DNA from: Streptomyces sp. F001
GTDB lineage: Bacteria; Actinomycetota; Actinomycetes; Streptomycetales; Streptomycetaceae
NCBI RefSeq assembly: GCF_004187715.1
Contig: NZ_QZWF01000002.1
Span: 1-64,000, forward strand
Length of the DNA stretch: 64,000 nt
Direction: 5' to 3'
Shown: positions 36,113 through 45,943 of the stretch, piece after piece
Layout of the letters: the number at the start of each line of letters is the position of its first letter
Position numbering within the stretch: position 1 is the stretch's first letter
Notes under the pieces: model-generated
Seen by the model: only the letters and a program-made list of their open reading frames with translations
Told to the model about the DNA's origin: nothing
The model's database searches: none
Program-made: the position numbers and the translations under genes

Positions 36113-36934
36113 TCATTCGATGATGCGGACCGGGTCCCCGACCCTGATCGTGCCCACGGACTGGGGTACGAGGTTCTGTCCGAAGACCAGCTTGCCGCCG
36201 ATGCGGCGGTGCCGTCCGAGGGTGTGCAGGGGCTCCCGGCCGCGCTCGGCGGTGGACTGGTCGGTCGTGGTGACGACGCACCGCCCGCACATCTTGGCGA
36301 CGCGGAAGGTCACCTCGCCGATGGCGATGTGCCGCCAGGCGTCCTCCGCCCAGGGCGCGGCGCCCTCGACGACCACGTTCGGCCGGAACCGGTTCATCGG
36401 CAGTGGGCCCTCGTCGGCGAGTCCGTTCTGCGCGATCAGCGAGTTGAGGGCGTCGAGGGAGGCTGCAGAGGTGAGGAGCAGCGGGTAGCCGTCGGCGAAC
36501 GTGACCGTCTCGCCGGGCAGCGCGTGGTCCGGATCGACGGGCCGGCGTACGGCGGGGTCGTCCATGTGGACGAGGCGGACGTCGGCACCGACGAACTCAC
36601 TGCACCAGGCGTGCGCCGCGGCGTCGGCGAGGACGCCCTCCACCTTGTCGCGGAAGACCTGCAGCGTGAGCGTGCCGACCGGCTCGGGGACGGCCACGGT
36701 CAGCGGGTCCAGTCCGGGTGCGGACAGCCGGATGCCGCCGGGCACGAGCTCGGCGGCGGCCAGCGCGAGGCGCGGTTGCTGGCGTTGCGTGACGACCTTT
36801 CCCCCGTCGTCGATCAGCACCCAGCGTCGGTCTCCGGCCAGCCCCCAGGGCTCCACGACGGCCTGCCGGGGCGCAAGACCCCGGAACGCCTTGACCGGAT
36901 GGACATGAATCGACTGCAGCACCACGTTCCCCAT
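36113..36934 (-). CDS. MOSC-domain protein
   Basis: A 273-aa protein with an N-terminal MOSC_N beta barrel (SIHVHPVKAFRGLAPRQAVVEP, in part) and a C-terminal MOSC domain with FRPNVVVEG and the conserved cysteine in AKMCGRCVVTTTDQ. MOSC proteins such as mARC/YcbX carry molybdenum cofactor and reduce N-hydroxylated compounds, with the cysteine as metal ligand. All the elements are present, so an oxidoreductase of this type is expected; its electron partner is not in the window. Confidence 0.85.
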   Translation of the reverse strand: MGNVVLQSIHVHPVKAFRGLAPRQAVVEPWGLAGDRRWVLIDDGGKVVTQRQQPRLALAAAELVPGGIRLSAPGLDPLTVAVPEPVGTLTLQVFRDKVEGVLADAAAHAWCSEFVGADVRLVHMDDPAVRRPVDPDHALPGETVTFADGYPLLLTSAASLDALNSLIAQNGLADEGPLPMNRFRPNVVVEGAAPWAEDAWRHIAIGEVTFRVAKMCGRCVVTTTDQSTAERGREPLHTLGRHRRIGGKLVFGQNLVPQSVGTIRVGDPVRIIE

Positions 36935-36976
36935 GGGGCCATCGTGCCAGGCGACACCGACAGCCCGGGGATGGGC

Positions 36977-37411
36977 TCAGTAGCCGCGGTACTGCTGGTT
37001 GTTGTACGGGTCCTGGTACTGAGCCGGGGCGGGCCGGGGGGCCGCGGGGCGCATCGCCTCGTAACCCGTGCCGCCGGGCGCCGCGGGGCGCGGCTGCTGG
37101 TGCTGCGGGCCGGGGTACCCGCGCGGCGCAGCGGCCTGTTGCGGGATGTACGCCGTGGGCGCCTGCTGCAGCGGCGTGGGCTGCGGCGCCTGCGGGTAGC
37201 CATAGGCGGGCTGGGACGGGGCCGCCGGCAGGGCGGGCAGCGCCGACGGCAGGGCGGGCAGGTGGCTGCCCGGCGTGTCGTACGCGGCGGGGACCCGGAT
37301 CGGAGCGATCTGCGGGGTGCCCCGCTCGGCCACGAGCGAGTCGTAGATCGGAGTGTCCGGGAAGGAGGCGGAGTAGTAGCCGCCGCCATAGGTGGAGCGG
37401 GGGGAGGTCAT
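36977..37411 (-). CDS. Proline/tyrosine-rich low-complexity protein
   Basis: A 144-aa protein that starts MTSPRSTYGGGYYSASFPDT, has an ordered segment (IYDSLVAERGTPQIAPIRVPAAYD), and then a disordered proline- and glutamine-rich tail with YGYPQAPQ, QQAPTAYIPQQ and PGPQHQQPRP. No membrane segment or motif is seen. A clear GGAGG ahead of the ATG supports it as a gene. It is oriented in the same direction as the MOSC gene and is preceded by a long non-coding leader. It resembles a Streptomyces-specific unknown family; I cannot name a function. Confidence 0.65.
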   Translation of the reverse strand: MTSPRSTYGGGYYSASFPDTPIYDSLVAERGTPQIAPIRVPAAYDTPGSHLPALPSALPALPAAPSQPAYGYPQAPQPTPLQQAPTAYIPQQAAAPRGYPGPQHQQPRPAAPGGTGYEAMRPAAPRPAPAQYQDPYNNQQYRGY

Positions 37412-37706
37412 GGCACATAAGTTAAGCCCACGATGTGCTGGTTGGGGAGACCGATAAGAGGGTTGTTTTCCGTGTCCGCGGTGACGTGGGATCCCCAATG
37501 CGAGCGAACTTGGGAAAAAGGGGCACCGAGCAGCGCTCGGATCGTGTAAAGGCTCAGTTCCCAGGGGGTTACCGGCGGTTGACCACTTGTCTTTCCGTGC
37601 GCGCGCATGGGCGTTCGTCGGCGGTGGCAATAGGTTGTGGCGCACAGAGAAAAGCGATGGCTGCCGGGGTGCAACCTTGGCGCGGTGACACGTGATGGGG
37701 GCGGAC
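37412..37706. promoter_or_regulatory. Intergenic region between the Pro-rich gene and the TerA-like gene
   Basis: About 295 bp of lower GC with no gene. It must contain the divergent promoters for both neighbours. An AAGCCCACGATGTGCTGG segment near 37425 and a TTGACC at about 37576 are possible promoter parts, but I see no clear operator palindrome. Confidence 0.3.
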
Positions 37707-38957
37707 ATGTCAATGCCGAAGGGATCGAATGTTCCGGTGCCGACGACGGCACTGCGGGTGGAACTCGGGTGGCGTTCCGGACCGGGCGTGCCCGACACCG
37801 ACGCCTCGGCCCTGCTGCTGGCCGGTGGCAAGGTGCGCTCCGACGCGGACTTCGTGTTCTACAACCAGCCGCAGCACACCTCCGGAGCGCTCCGGCACGA
37901 GGGCAAGCGGGAGGCCGGCGGAGGGGTGACCGACACCCTCCTCGTCGACCTCGCGCGCATGGAGCCCGCGATCGAGACCGTGGTGGTCGCCGCCTCCGCG
38001 GACGGCGGCGCGTTCGGCCAGGTGCCCAGCCTGTACATCGAGGTCAAGGACGCCGCTCGGGGCACAGTGGTGGCGCGGTTCGACAGCGAGGGAGCCACGG
38101 TCGAGACGGCCTTCGTGCTCGGCGAGTTCTACCGCCGCCAGGGCGCCTGGAAGTTCCGTGCGGTGGGACAGGGCTACAGCAGCGGCCTGGAGGGCCTGGC
38201 CACGGACTTCGGGATCACGGTGGACGAGCCGCAGCACACGGCACCCACCGCGCCTCCGGTCACTGCACCCACGCCTGCGCCGTCCGCGCCGCCCGTCACC
38301 GCGCCGGCCGCGCCGCCGGTCCAGCTCACCAAGGTCACGCTCACCAAGGCAGCCCCGTCCGTGTCGCTGACCAAGCAGGGCGGAACGTCGGGTGCCCTGC
38401 GCGTGAACCTCAACTGGCAGGTGCGCAAACAGTTCTCGGGGTGGGGCAGCAAGCGCGGGCGGGCGGTCGCGATGCACTCCGACCTGGACCTCGACCTGTG
38501 TGCCCTGTACGAACTCACCGACGGCAGCAAGGGCGTCGTCCAGGCCCTCGGCAACGCCTTCGGCGCGCTGCACCAGCCGCCGTACATCCACCTCGACGGC
38601 GACGACCGCACCGGAGCCGTGGCGAGCGGTGAGAACCTCACCGTCAACCTCGACCACAAGCACAAGTTCCGGCGCATCCTCGTCTTCGTCACCATCTACG
38701 AAGGCGCCCGCTCCTTCGCCGACCTGCATGCCACGGTCACCCTGCAGCCGCAGCACGGCGCCCCGATCGACTTCTCCCTGGACGAGTGCACCGTCCCGTC
38801 CCCGGTGTGCGCCCTCGCGCTCATCACCAACACCGGCCAGGACCTGGTCGTCCAGCGCGAGGCCCGCTATCTGGTGCCGGAGCGCGGCGTCAGCCCGCAG
38901 CGGACCGTCGACTACGCCTACGGATGGGGCATGAACTGGACCCCGGGCCGGAAGTGA
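37707..38957 (+). CDS. Two-domain TerD-type stress protein (TerA-like)
   Basis: A 416-aa cytosolic protein with two TerD folds. Domain 1 (residues about 1-170) has [24 protein letters not shown] and FVFYNQPQH; a Pro/Ala/Thr linker ([12 protein letters not shown] and neighbours, about residues 175-205) follows; domain 2 (about 215-416) has [23 protein letters not shown] and [13 protein letters not shown]. TerD domains bind calcium through acidic loops and act in tellurite, acid and phage-resistance responses. ATG at 37707 follows GGGGG with 5-nt spacing. It belongs to the family that also supplies the two TerD proteins at 56.6 and 58.0 kb. Confidence 0.83.
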   Translation: MSMPKGSNVPVPTTALRVELGWRSGPGVPDTDASALLLAGGKVRSDADFVFYNQPQHTSGALRHEGKREAGGGVTDTLLVDLARMEPAIETVVVAASADGGAFGQVPSLYIEVKDAARGTVVARFDSEGATVETAFVLGEFYRRQGAWKFRAVGQGYSSGLEGLATDFGITVDEPQHTAPTAPPVTAPTPAPSAPPVTAPAAPPVQLTKVTLTKAAPSVSLTKQGGTSGALRVNLNWQVRKQFSGWGSKRGRAVAMHSDLDLDLCALYELTDGSKGVVQALGNAFGALHQPPYIHLDGDDRTGAVASGENLTVNLDHKHKFRRILVFVTIYEGARSFADLHATVTLQPQHGAPIDFSLDECTVPSPVCALALITNTGQDLVVQREARYLVPERGVSPQRTVDYAYGWGMNWTPGRK

Positions 38958-38976
38958 GCCCGCGGGACACCGGCGC

Positions 38977-40152
38977 TCATCCCTCGTCGGGGACGGCGCC
39001 GGGACGGGCGTAGGTGCGGCCCTTCCAGGCCGCACCGCGCCCCCTGTAGTGCTGCACCGCGGAGTCGACCGTCATGAGGAGGTACACGAACGCGGTGAAC
39101 GGCAACAGGGGAGCGAGCCACAGCGGCTGGCGGTAATAGCGGAGCATCGGGACGTACGTGCCCGTCATCACCAGCCAGGCCGAGCCGCCCAGCACCGCCG
39201 CGGCCGCACCCCCGCCGGCCGCACCGACGACCAGCGCAGCGGGCGGCACCAGATACATCACCGCCAGTCCCGCCACGGTCCCGGCCAGCAGCAGCGGACT
39301 GTGCCTCAGCTGGGCGTAGGCACTGCGCGCGACCATCCGCCACAGATCGTGCAGGCGCGGATAGGGGCGCACGCTGTCCACCCGTTCGGCGAGCCCCAGC
39401 CACAGGTGGCCGCCGATGCCCCGGACGGCCCGCGCAAGCGCCACGTCGTCGATGACGGCGTGCCGGATGGCGTCCGGAATGCGCGCCCGCTCGGCGGCCT
39501 CGGTGCGCAGCAACACGCAGCCGCCGGCCGCTGCGGAGGTCCGTGCACCCTTCCTGCCGATCCGGCGGAAGGGGTACAGCTGCGCGAAGAAGTAGACGAA
39601 GGCCGGCACCACGAGCCGTTCCCACCGGCTCTCCACCCGCAGCCGGGCCATCTGCGAGACGACGTCGAAGCCTCCGGTGCGGGCCGCCGCGACCAGTGCC
39701 CGCAGACTGTCCGGCGCGTGGGCGATGTCGGCGTCCGTCAGCAGCAGGTACTCGGGGCCACGCGCGCGTGCCAGGCCGATGCCGTGCCGCACCGCCCACA
39801 GCTTGCCGGTCCAGCCCGCGGGCGGCTCACCCGGCGAGCCCACGGTCAGCGGCAGCCCGCCGTGCCGTTGTGCCAGTGCGCGGGCCAGCTCACCGGTGCC
39901 GTCCGTGCTGCCGTCGTCCACCAGGACGACCTCCGCCCGCCCCGGATAGTCCTGCGCGAGCAGCGACGGCAGACTGGCGGGCAGCACCTCCGCCTCGTCG
40001 CGCGCCGGTACGACGACACAGACGTCCGGCCACACGGCGGGTTCGGTCCGGGGCGGCAGCCGGACATCCGTACGCCAGAAGAAGCCCTGACCGAGCAGCA
40101 GCCACAGCCAGGCGACGAGTGATCCGGCAGCAGTCCACGCGATGGCGCTCAC
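38977..40152 (-). CDS. Glycosyltransferase 2 family protein, HpnB-like
   Basis: A 391-aa membrane glycosyltransferase. An N-terminal helix (AWTAAGSLVAWLWLLLGQG) leads into a GT-A domain with VCVVVPARDEAEVLPASLP, LVDDGSTDGTG and LLTDADIAHA (the DxD metal site), then SQMARLRVES, and two or three C-terminal membrane helices (LAGTVAGLAVMYLVPP, VLGGSAWLVMTG, in part). The order matches HpnB, a glycosyltransferase that accompanies hopanoid genes, though no hopanoid genes are present here. Its GTG at 40152 is 58 bp from the divergent racemase-like gene. Confidence 0.78.
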   Translation of the reverse strand: MSAIAWTAAGSLVAWLWLLLGQGFFWRTDVRLPPRTEPAVWPDVCVVVPARDEAEVLPASLPSLLAQDYPGRAEVVLVDDGSTDGTGELARALAQRHGGLPLTVGSPGEPPAGWTGKLWAVRHGIGLARARGPEYLLLTDADIAHAPDSLRALVAAARTGGFDVVSQMARLRVESRWERLVVPAFVYFFAQLYPFRRIGRKGARTSAAAGGCVLLRTEAAERARIPDAIRHAVIDDVALARAVRGIGGHLWLGLAERVDSVRPYPRLHDLWRMVARSAYAQLRHSPLLLAGTVAGLAVMYLVPPAALVVGAAGGGAAAAVLGGSAWLVMTGTYVPMLRYYRQPLWLAPLLPFTAFVYLLMTVDSAVQHYRGRGAAWKGRTYARPGAVPDEG

Positions 40153-40209
40153 CCGCGCAGTCTGCCCCACCCGACCGGCCCGGAGGGGCCCATCGTCTAT
40201 CGTGGCCGG

Positions 40210-40995
40210 GTGAAGATCGCGCTCATGGACTCCGGAATCGGCCTGCTGGCGGCCACCGTCGCGGTACGGCGCCTGCGCCCCGACGCCGATCTCGTGCTCT
40301 CCCTGGACCCCGAGGGCATGCCCTGGGGACCGCGCACCCCGGAGGATCTCACCGCGCGCGCCCTGGCCGTCGCCGAGGCGGCCGCCGCGCACCGGCCCGA
40401 CGCCCTCATCGTCGGCTGCAACACCGCCACCGTGCACGCCCTGACCGCCCTGCGCGCCCGCCTCGAACCGGCGCTGCCGGTCATCGGGACGGTCCCGGCG
40501 ATCAAGCCGGCCGCGGCCGGCGGAGGCCCGGTCGCGATCTGGGCCACGCCCGCCACCACCGGCAGCCCCTACCAGCGCGGACTCATCCGGGACTTCGCCG
40601 ACGGGGTGGAGGTCGCCGAAGTGCCGTGCTGGGGACTCGCGGAAGCGGTCGAGCGCGCGGACGAGGCCGCCATCGACGCCGCCGTCGCCGCGGCCGCCGA
40701 GCTGACCCCGGCCGAGGTCACCACCGTCGTCCTGGGCTGCACCCACTACGAGCTGGTCGCCGAGCGCATCCGTGCCGCCGTGCAGCGCCCCGGCGCCCCG
40801 GCCCTCGTTCTGCACGGTTCCGCGGGGGCCGTGGCCGCTCAGGCACTGCGCCGGATCGGGTCGCGCCCGGAGCCCGCGGCCGAGTCCGGCGGCACTGTGA
40901 CGGTGCTGCTGAGCGGTCGTGAGGGCCCGCTGCCCGCATCCGCCCTGGCCTACGCGGAAGGCCGGCTCCTGTCGGCGGTCAGCCCCGTCCGGTGA
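40210..40995 (+). CDS. Glutamate/aspartate racemase-like protein
   Basis: A 261-aa protein of the Asp/Glu racemase fold. The two catalytic cysteines are seen in VGCNTATV (about residue 74) and VLGCTHYE (about residue 178), and an N-terminal MDSGIG motif resembles the DSG start of MurI. It isomerises an amino acid between L and D forms without PLP. It is probably a MurI paralogue rather than the main cell-wall racemase, since length and the C-terminal VVEELx signature differ. GTG at 40210 starts the gene. Confidence 0.7.
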   Translation: MKIALMDSGIGLLAATVAVRRLRPDADLVLSLDPEGMPWGPRTPEDLTARALAVAEAAAAHRPDALIVGCNTATVHALTALRARLEPALPVIGTVPAIKPAAAGGGPVAIWATPATTGSPYQRGLIRDFADGVEVAEVPCWGLAEAVERADEAAIDAAVAAAAELTPAEVTTVVLGCTHYELVAERIRAAVQRPGAPALVLHGSAGAVAAQALRRIGSRPEPAAESGGTVTVLLSGREGPLPASALAYAEGRLLSAVSPVR

Positions 40996-41100
40996 CCCAC
41001 GGTCACTGACCGGAATCCCTCGGTCCGCCGGGCCGCCCGCCGGCCAGTCACTCTGCGCAACACCCTCCCCGCGCAGCGAAACCTGAGTAACCTCGTAGGT

Positions 41101-41637
41101 ATGAGGGACCACGAGCACGGCTCGCACCCCGACGTCTGGACCTGCCGGGCCACCAACCGGGTCCAGTGGCTGCTGGCGCTGGGCGGCGCCGCCTGCCTGG
41201 CACTGGGTATCGAGCTCGCCGTCGACTCCACGTGGACCGACGGCATCGCCCCGCTCGTCATGGCGGTCGTCGGCTGCATCGCGGCCGGACTGCTGGTGCT
41301 GTTCGGCACTCTCGCGTTCGTGCACGTCGCGCTGAAGGTCGACAAGGAGTCCCTCGAAGTGCGGTGCGGCCACATCGGTGTGCCACGCCGCCGCATCCCC
41401 CTGTCACAGGTCGTCGGCGCCGAGTTCGCCCCGTACGTCACCCCCCGCCAGTGGGGCGGCTGGGGCTATCGCTGGCGCCCCGAGAAGGGTACGGCGGTCG
41501 TCGTACGGTGCGGGGAGGGCGTGGTGCTGCGGCTCTGGGACGGCCATACATTCACGATCACCGTGGACAACGCGGAGGCGGCCGTACGGGTCATCAAGTC
41601 GCGCCTGCGGGCCGGCACACCCGGCCCGGCCCACTGA
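41101..41637 (+). CDS. Two-helix membrane protein of unknown function (DUF3093/PH-like)
   Basis: A 178-aa protein with two transmembrane helices near the N-terminus (residues about 22-45 and 49-75) and a C-terminal domain of beta strands (SLEVRCGHIGVPRRRIPLSQV, AVVVRCGEGVVLRLWDGHT) that looks like a small PH-type fold. I recognise no catalytic residue. It lies convergent to the O-antigen-ligase-like gene, with a 1-bp gap between stops. Similar proteins are common in Streptomyces membranes; no specific role is known. Confidence 0.65.
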   Translation: MRDHEHGSHPDVWTCRATNRVQWLLALGGAACLALGIELAVDSTWTDGIAPLVMAVVGCIAAGLLVLFGTLAFVHVALKVDKESLEVRCGHIGVPRRRIPLSQVVGAEFAPYVTPRQWGGWGYRWRPEKGTAVVVRCGEGVVLRLWDGHTFTITVDNAEAAVRVIKSRLRAGTPGPAH

Positions 41638-41638
41638 G

Positions 41639-42712
41639 TCACGGCGCCGGACGGTCCCCCCGCGCGACGCTCTCCCGGCGTGGCGACTCCTCGGCCAGCG
41701 GGCGTGCTGTGGCCAGGCCCGCGAGCAGTCCCGCCCCGGCCGACACCGCGGTGAAGCTCAGCGCGTTGCCGACCGCGGCGACGGCCGCGAGTGCCGTCAG
41801 CGCCGCGCCGGCGGTGAGGGCGACCGGCGTGGGCCGCGCGGTGCGCCACAGGGTGTACAGCACCCAGCAGAACGCCGCGGCCAGCAGAACCACCCCGACG
41901 ACTCCCTGTTCGGCGGCCTGCTGAAGGGGCGCGGAATGCGGTTTGCCGTCGGACAGCGGCGACCCGATGACGGTGGGGCTGAGTTCTCCGAAGCGTCCTG
42001 GGCCGACCCCCAGGACGTCCCCACGGGCCATGGCCAGCGCGTCCTGCCACAGCTCGACCCGGTGCCGGGTCAGCGGGCCCTCCACGGATGCGGCGAGTCC
42101 TTCGGGGAACACGTTTGCGGCGACCGCCCAGCTCCCGGCGGTCACCAGCGCCGTCGCCAGGGCCAGGCCGGCGATGCCGAGGCCGCGGTGGTTCATCCGG
42201 CCCGCCGCGAAGGAGCACAGCAGCACCGCCGAACACGCCACGACGCCGATGACCGAACCGAGCGCGGCCGCGGTCAGCGCGATCCCGGCGGCCAGCAGCC
42301 GCAGGGCCAGCCGCATCGCCGGTACGGCGGTGGACCAGGCGGCACAGCAGGCGGCGCCGGCGGACAGGGCCAGCAGCGCGGCGGTGGCGCCCGCGTTGCC
42401 GAGTGGCGCGCCGGGCTGTGGCCCCGGAGCGAGGTGCGGAACGGTGAGGGTCAGTCCGAGTCCGGCCAGTGCCCCGGTGCAGGGAGCGGCGACCGGTGCG
42501 AGCGCCCCGCAGATGCGTCCTGCGGCATAACCGGCGGCGACGGCCAGTACGGCGAGGAGCACGCCTTCCGGGCGGCCGTCGTGCACGGCTGCCGTGATCA
42601 GCGACCAGACGGCGCAGGCCCCCAGCACGACCACGCCCACCGCGTCAGATACGTTCCGTCTACCGCCGTCCGCATCCGGACCGGCCACAGACGCCATCCC
42701 CGTGGACCCCAC
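41639..42712 (-). CDS. O-antigen ligase-like polytopic membrane protein
   Basis: A 357-aa protein with about 10-11 hydrophobic helices. Around residues 210-260 it has RHRVELWQDALAMARGDV, VGPGRFGELS and DGKPHSAPLQQAAEQG, the soluble-loop signature of the Wzy_C/RfaL ligase family that moves glycans onto lipid carriers or acceptors. There are no glycan genes beside it except an HpnB-like glycosyltransferase 1.5 kb away. The GTG at 42712 follows GGGGGG, while ATG at 42697 is the alternative, 5 residues later. Confidence 0.72.
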   Translation of the reverse strand: MGSTGMASVAGPDADGGRRNVSDAVGVVVLGACAVWSLITAAVHDGRPEGVLLAVLAVAAGYAAGRICGALAPVAAPCTGALAGLGLTLTVPHLAPGPQPGAPLGNAGATAALLALSAGAACCAAWSTAVPAMRLALRLLAAGIALTAAALGSVIGVVACSAVLLCSFAAGRMNHRGLGIAGLALATALVTAGSWAVAANVFPEGLAASVEGPLTRHRVELWQDALAMARGDVLGVGPGRFGELSPTVIGSPLSDGKPHSAPLQQAAEQGVVGVVLLAAAFCWVLYTLWRTARPTPVALTAGAALTALAAVAAVGNALSFTAVSAGAGLLAGLATARPLAEESPRRESVARGDRPAP

Positions 42713-42927
42713 ACGTCCCCCCGAACCCGGCCGCCCCCGACCTGACGGACCCCAGCCGTCCCGTCTCACGACCCGGGGCCCGGGCACACGGTAACGGCTG
42801 ATGGGCGGTTTGTGGATGACTGGTACCGAGTTGTGCAGGAACGATGCGGCAATGGCGCAGGAGGAGGCCGTCGTAGGCCGGGCCACCGCGTTCTCGGCTT
42901 CGAAGTCGGCCGCCGTACACTCCCGGA

Positions 42928-44541
42928 GTGACCGTCACCGCAACCTCCGTGGACGAGTCGGACGGCGTACAACCGCGGACCGCGCCCAAGGCACGCGGCG
43001 CGCGCCTGCTGCGCCGCCTCGTCCCGGCCGCCGCCGCGGCGCTCTCCGGAGTGCTGCTCTACGTCAGTTTCCCGCCGCGCACCCTGTGGTGGCTGGCCCT
43101 GCCGGCCTTCGCCGTCTTCGGCTGGGTACTGCGCGGCCGGAGCTGGAAGGCGGCGCTCGGCCTCGGCTACCTCTTCGGACTCGGCTTCCTGCTGCCGCTG
43201 CTGGTATGGACCGGCGTGGAGGTCGGCCCGGGCCCCTGGCTCGCCCTGGCCGCGATCGAGGCAGTCTTCGTCGCCCTGGTCGGCGTCGGCATCGCAGCGG
43301 TGTCGAGGCTGCCCGGTTGGCCGGTGTGGGCGGCCGCGGTGTGGATCGCCGGTGAGGCGGCACGCGCGCGTGCGCCGTTCGAGGGCTTCCCCTGGGGCAA
43401 GATCGCCTTCGGGCAGGCGGACGGTGTCTTCCTGCCGCTCGCCGCGGTCGGCGGCACACCGGTACTCGGCTTTGCGGTCGTCCTGTGCGGTTTCGGTCTG
43501 TGCGACGTCGTCCGCCTGGTGGCGGAGGGCCGGCGCACGGGCGCGGTACGACGGGGAGCCGCGACCGTCGCGCTGCTCGGCGTGGCCGTGCCGGTGGTGG
43601 GCGCGCTCGCCGCCCGGCCGCTGGTCAGCGACCAGGCCGAGGACGGCACCGCGACCGTCGCCGTGATCCAGGGCAACGTGCCCCGCGCGGGGCTCGACTT
43701 CAACTCCCAGCGGCGGGCGGTGCTCGACTATCACGCCCGCGAGACCGAACGCCTGGCCGCCGAGGTCGAGGCGGGCAAGGTGGCACGGCCCGACTTCGTG
43801 CTCTGGCCGGAGAACTCCTCCGACATCGACCCCTTCGCCAACCCCGACGCGTACGCCGTCATCGACAGCGCCGCCAAGGCGATCGGCGCGCCCATCTCGG
43901 TCGGCGGTGTCGTCGAGCGCGACGGCAAGCTCCTCAACGAGCAGATCCTGTGGGACCCGGACAAGGGGCCGCTCGACACCTACGACAAACGGCAGATCCA
44001 GCCGTTCGGGGAGTACCTCCCGCTGCGCTCGCTGCTGGACGCGATCAACAAGAACTGGACCAGCATGGTCCGCCAGGACTTCAGCCGCGGCAGCGACCCG
44101 GGCCTCTTCACGCTGGACGGCGTCAGGGTCGGCCTCGCCACCTGCTACGAGGCGGCCTTCGACTGGGCCGTGCGCGACACCGTCACCGACGGCGCGCAGT
44201 TGATCTCCGTGCCGAGCAACAACGCCACCTTCGACCGCAGTGAGATGACCTACCAGCAGCTCGCCATGTCGCGCATCCGCGCCGTCGAGCACAGCCGCAC
44301 CGTCACGGTGCCGGTCACCAGCGGCGTCAGCGCGATCATCCTGCCGGACGGGACGATCACCCAGAAGAGCGGGATGTTCGTCGCGGACTCGCTGGTCCAG
44401 GAGGTACCGCTGCGCTCCTCCCAGACGTCCGCAACCCGGCTCGGCATCCTGCCGGAGATCGCCCTGGTGCTCGTCGCGGCGGGCGGCCTGGGCTGGGCCG
44501 TCGCCGCCGGTGTGCGTGGGCGGCGGACGGGTGACGGGTAG
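42928..44541 (+). CDS. lnt: Apolipoprotein N-acyltransferase
   Basis: A 537-aa enzyme that adds the third acyl chain to lipoproteins in the membrane. The N-terminal part has about six to seven membrane helices; the nitrilase domain follows with the catalytic triad regions LWPENSSD (Glu), KRQIQPFGEYLP (Lys) and LATCYEAAF (Cys). A final helix is at the C-terminus. The N-terminal 25 residues are polar. GTG at 42928 starts the gene. Streptomyces can carry more than one Lnt homologue; this one has all catalytic residues. Confidence 0.9.
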   Translation: MTVTATSVDESDGVQPRTAPKARGARLLRRLVPAAAAALSGVLLYVSFPPRTLWWLALPAFAVFGWVLRGRSWKAALGLGYLFGLGFLLPLLVWTGVEVGPGPWLALAAIEAVFVALVGVGIAAVSRLPGWPVWAAAVWIAGEAARARAPFEGFPWGKIAFGQADGVFLPLAAVGGTPVLGFAVVLCGFGLCDVVRLVAEGRRTGAVRRGAATVALLGVAVPVVGALAARPLVSDQAEDGTATVAVIQGNVPRAGLDFNSQRRAVLDYHARETERLAAEVEAGKVARPDFVLWPENSSDIDPFANPDAYAVIDSAAKAIGAPISVGGVVERDGKLLNEQILWDPDKGPLDTYDKRQIQPFGEYLPLRSLLDAINKNWTSMVRQDFSRGSDPGLFTLDGVRVGLATCYEAAFDWAVRDTVTDGAQLISVPSNNATFDRSEMTYQQLAMSRIRAVEHSRTVTVPVTSGVSAIILPDGTITQKSGMFVADSLVQEVPLRSSQTSATRLGILPEIALVLVAAGGLGWAVAAGVRGRRTGDG

Positions 44542-44608
44542 CCGTACGCCCGCCGTACGCCCCGGTAAGCGGCCCAGGAGCGGAGGATCTTCCCGTTAGG
44601 GTCGGCCC

Positions 44609-45088
44609 ATGGCTACTCCTGACTTCATTCGCAGTCTGCGGGCTTCCGCCGGGCATCAGCTGTTGTGGCTCCCCGGTGTCACCGCCGTCGTCTTCGACGA
44701 CGACGGCAGAGTGCTGCTGGGCCGCCGCTCCGACACCGGCATGTGGTCGCTGATCGGCGGCATCCCGGACCCGGGGGAGCAGCCCGCGGCCTGCGCTGTG
44801 CGGGAGGTCCACGAGGAGACTGCCGTGCACTGCGTGCCCGAGCGGGTGGTGCTGGTGCAGGCGCTGAAGCCCGTCACCTACACCAACGGCGACACGTGCC
44901 AGTACATGGACATCACGTTCCGCTGCCGTGCCGTCGGCGGCGAAGCGCGGGTCAACGACGACGAGTCGCTGGACGTCGGCTGGTTCGACATCGACGCCCT
45001 GCCGCAGCTCAACGAGTTCGGGCAGTTGCGGATCAAGCAGGCCCTGTCGGACCAACCCACATGGTTCGACTCCACGAGTTTCGAATGA
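44609..45088 (+). CDS. Nudix hydrolase
   Basis: A 159-aa hydrolase with the Nudix box GGIPDPGEQPAACAVREVHE followed by ETAV at about residues 50-73, which matches GX5EX7REUXEEXGU. A VVFDDDGRVLLGRRSDTGM strand lies before it. The protein cleaves nucleoside diphosphates linked to other groups, but the specific substrate is not deducible. It starts with ATG at 44609 about 65 bp after lnt, and could be transcribed with it. Confidence 0.88.
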   Translation: MATPDFIRSLRASAGHQLLWLPGVTAVVFDDDGRVLLGRRSDTGMWSLIGGIPDPGEQPAACAVREVHEETAVHCVPERVVLVQALKPVTYTNGDTCQYMDITFRCRAVGGEARVNDDESLDVGWFDIDALPQLNEFGQLRIKQALSDQPTWFDSTSFE

Positions 45089-45142
45089 AGTATGGGCTTT
45101 GACCACATGGGGCGGGGTGCGCGAACTGCCTAGGGTCGAGCC

Positions 45143-45943
45143 ATGAGCCTGCCCAACAGCCTCCCCGGCCCCCACGCCCCCTCGCTCGATCTCGGCGGCC
45201 GCACGGCCCTGGTCACCGGAGCCGCCGGTGGCATCGGCCGCGCCTGTGTGCTGCGGCTCGCGGCCGCCGGGGCCAAGGTCAGAGCGGTCGACCGGGACGA
45301 CACGGGGCTGGAGTCGCTCGCCGGGCAGGCGGCGGGCCTGCCGGGCAGCGTCGAACCGCACGTCCTCGACCTCACCGACCTGGACGCCGCCGAACAGGCG
45401 GCCGCGGGCACCGACGTCCTCGTCAACAACGCCGGGCTGCAACTGGTCCGGCCCATCGAGGAGTTCCCGCCCGACGTGTTCCACACCGTGCTCACCGTGA
45501 TGCTCGAGGCGCCGTTCCGGCTCATCCGCGGCGCCCTGCCCCATATGTACGGGCAGGGCTGGGGCCGCATCGTGAACATCTCCTCCGTCCACGGACTGCG
45601 TGCCTCGGCCTACAAGGCGGCCTACGTGGCCGCCAAGCACGGCCTGGAGGGGCTGTCCAAGACCGCCGCCCTGGAAGGCGCACCTCACGGCGTCACCTCC
45701 AACTGTGTGAACCCCGCCTATGTGCGCACCCCCCTGGTCGAGAAACAACTCGCGGACCAGGGCCGGGCGCACGGCCTGCCCGAGGACCGGGTCCTGTCCG
45801 AGGTGCTGCTGCAGGACAGCGCACTCAAACGGCTCATCGAACCGGAGGAGGTCGCCGAGGCGGTCGCCTACCTGTGCAGCCCGCAGGCGTCCTTCATGAC
45901 CGGGACCTCGCTCGTCCTCGACGGCGGCTGGACCGCGCACTGA
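45143..45943 (+). CDS. 3-Hydroxybutyrate dehydrogenase-like short-chain dehydrogenase
   Basis: A 266-aa SDR enzyme. The NAD-binding TGAAGGIGRA motif is at about residues 26-35, LVNNAGLQLVRPIEE is the NNAG strand, and the active-site Ser-Tyr-Lys set is NISSVHGLRASAYKAAYVAAK. C-terminal VAYLCSPQASFMTGTSLVLDGG is typical. It resembles bacterial D-3-hydroxybutyrate dehydrogenase, which forms acetoacetate with NAD. A GAF regulator and an MHS carboxylate transporter follow, so a hydroxybutyrate or organic-acid pathway is likely. The end of the gene is tandemly duplicated. Confidence 0.82.
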   Translation: MSLPNSLPGPHAPSLDLGGRTALVTGAAGGIGRACVLRLAAAGAKVRAVDRDDTGLESLAGQAAGLPGSVEPHVLDLTDLDAAEQAAAGTDVLVNNAGLQLVRPIEEFPPDVFHTVLTVMLEAPFRLIRGALPHMYGQGWGRIVNISSVHGLRASAYKAAYVAAKHGLEGLSKTAALEGAPHGVTSNCVNPAYVRTPLVEKQLADQGRAHGLPEDRVLSEVLLQDSALKRLIEPEEVAEAVAYLCSPQASFMTGTSLVLDGGWTAH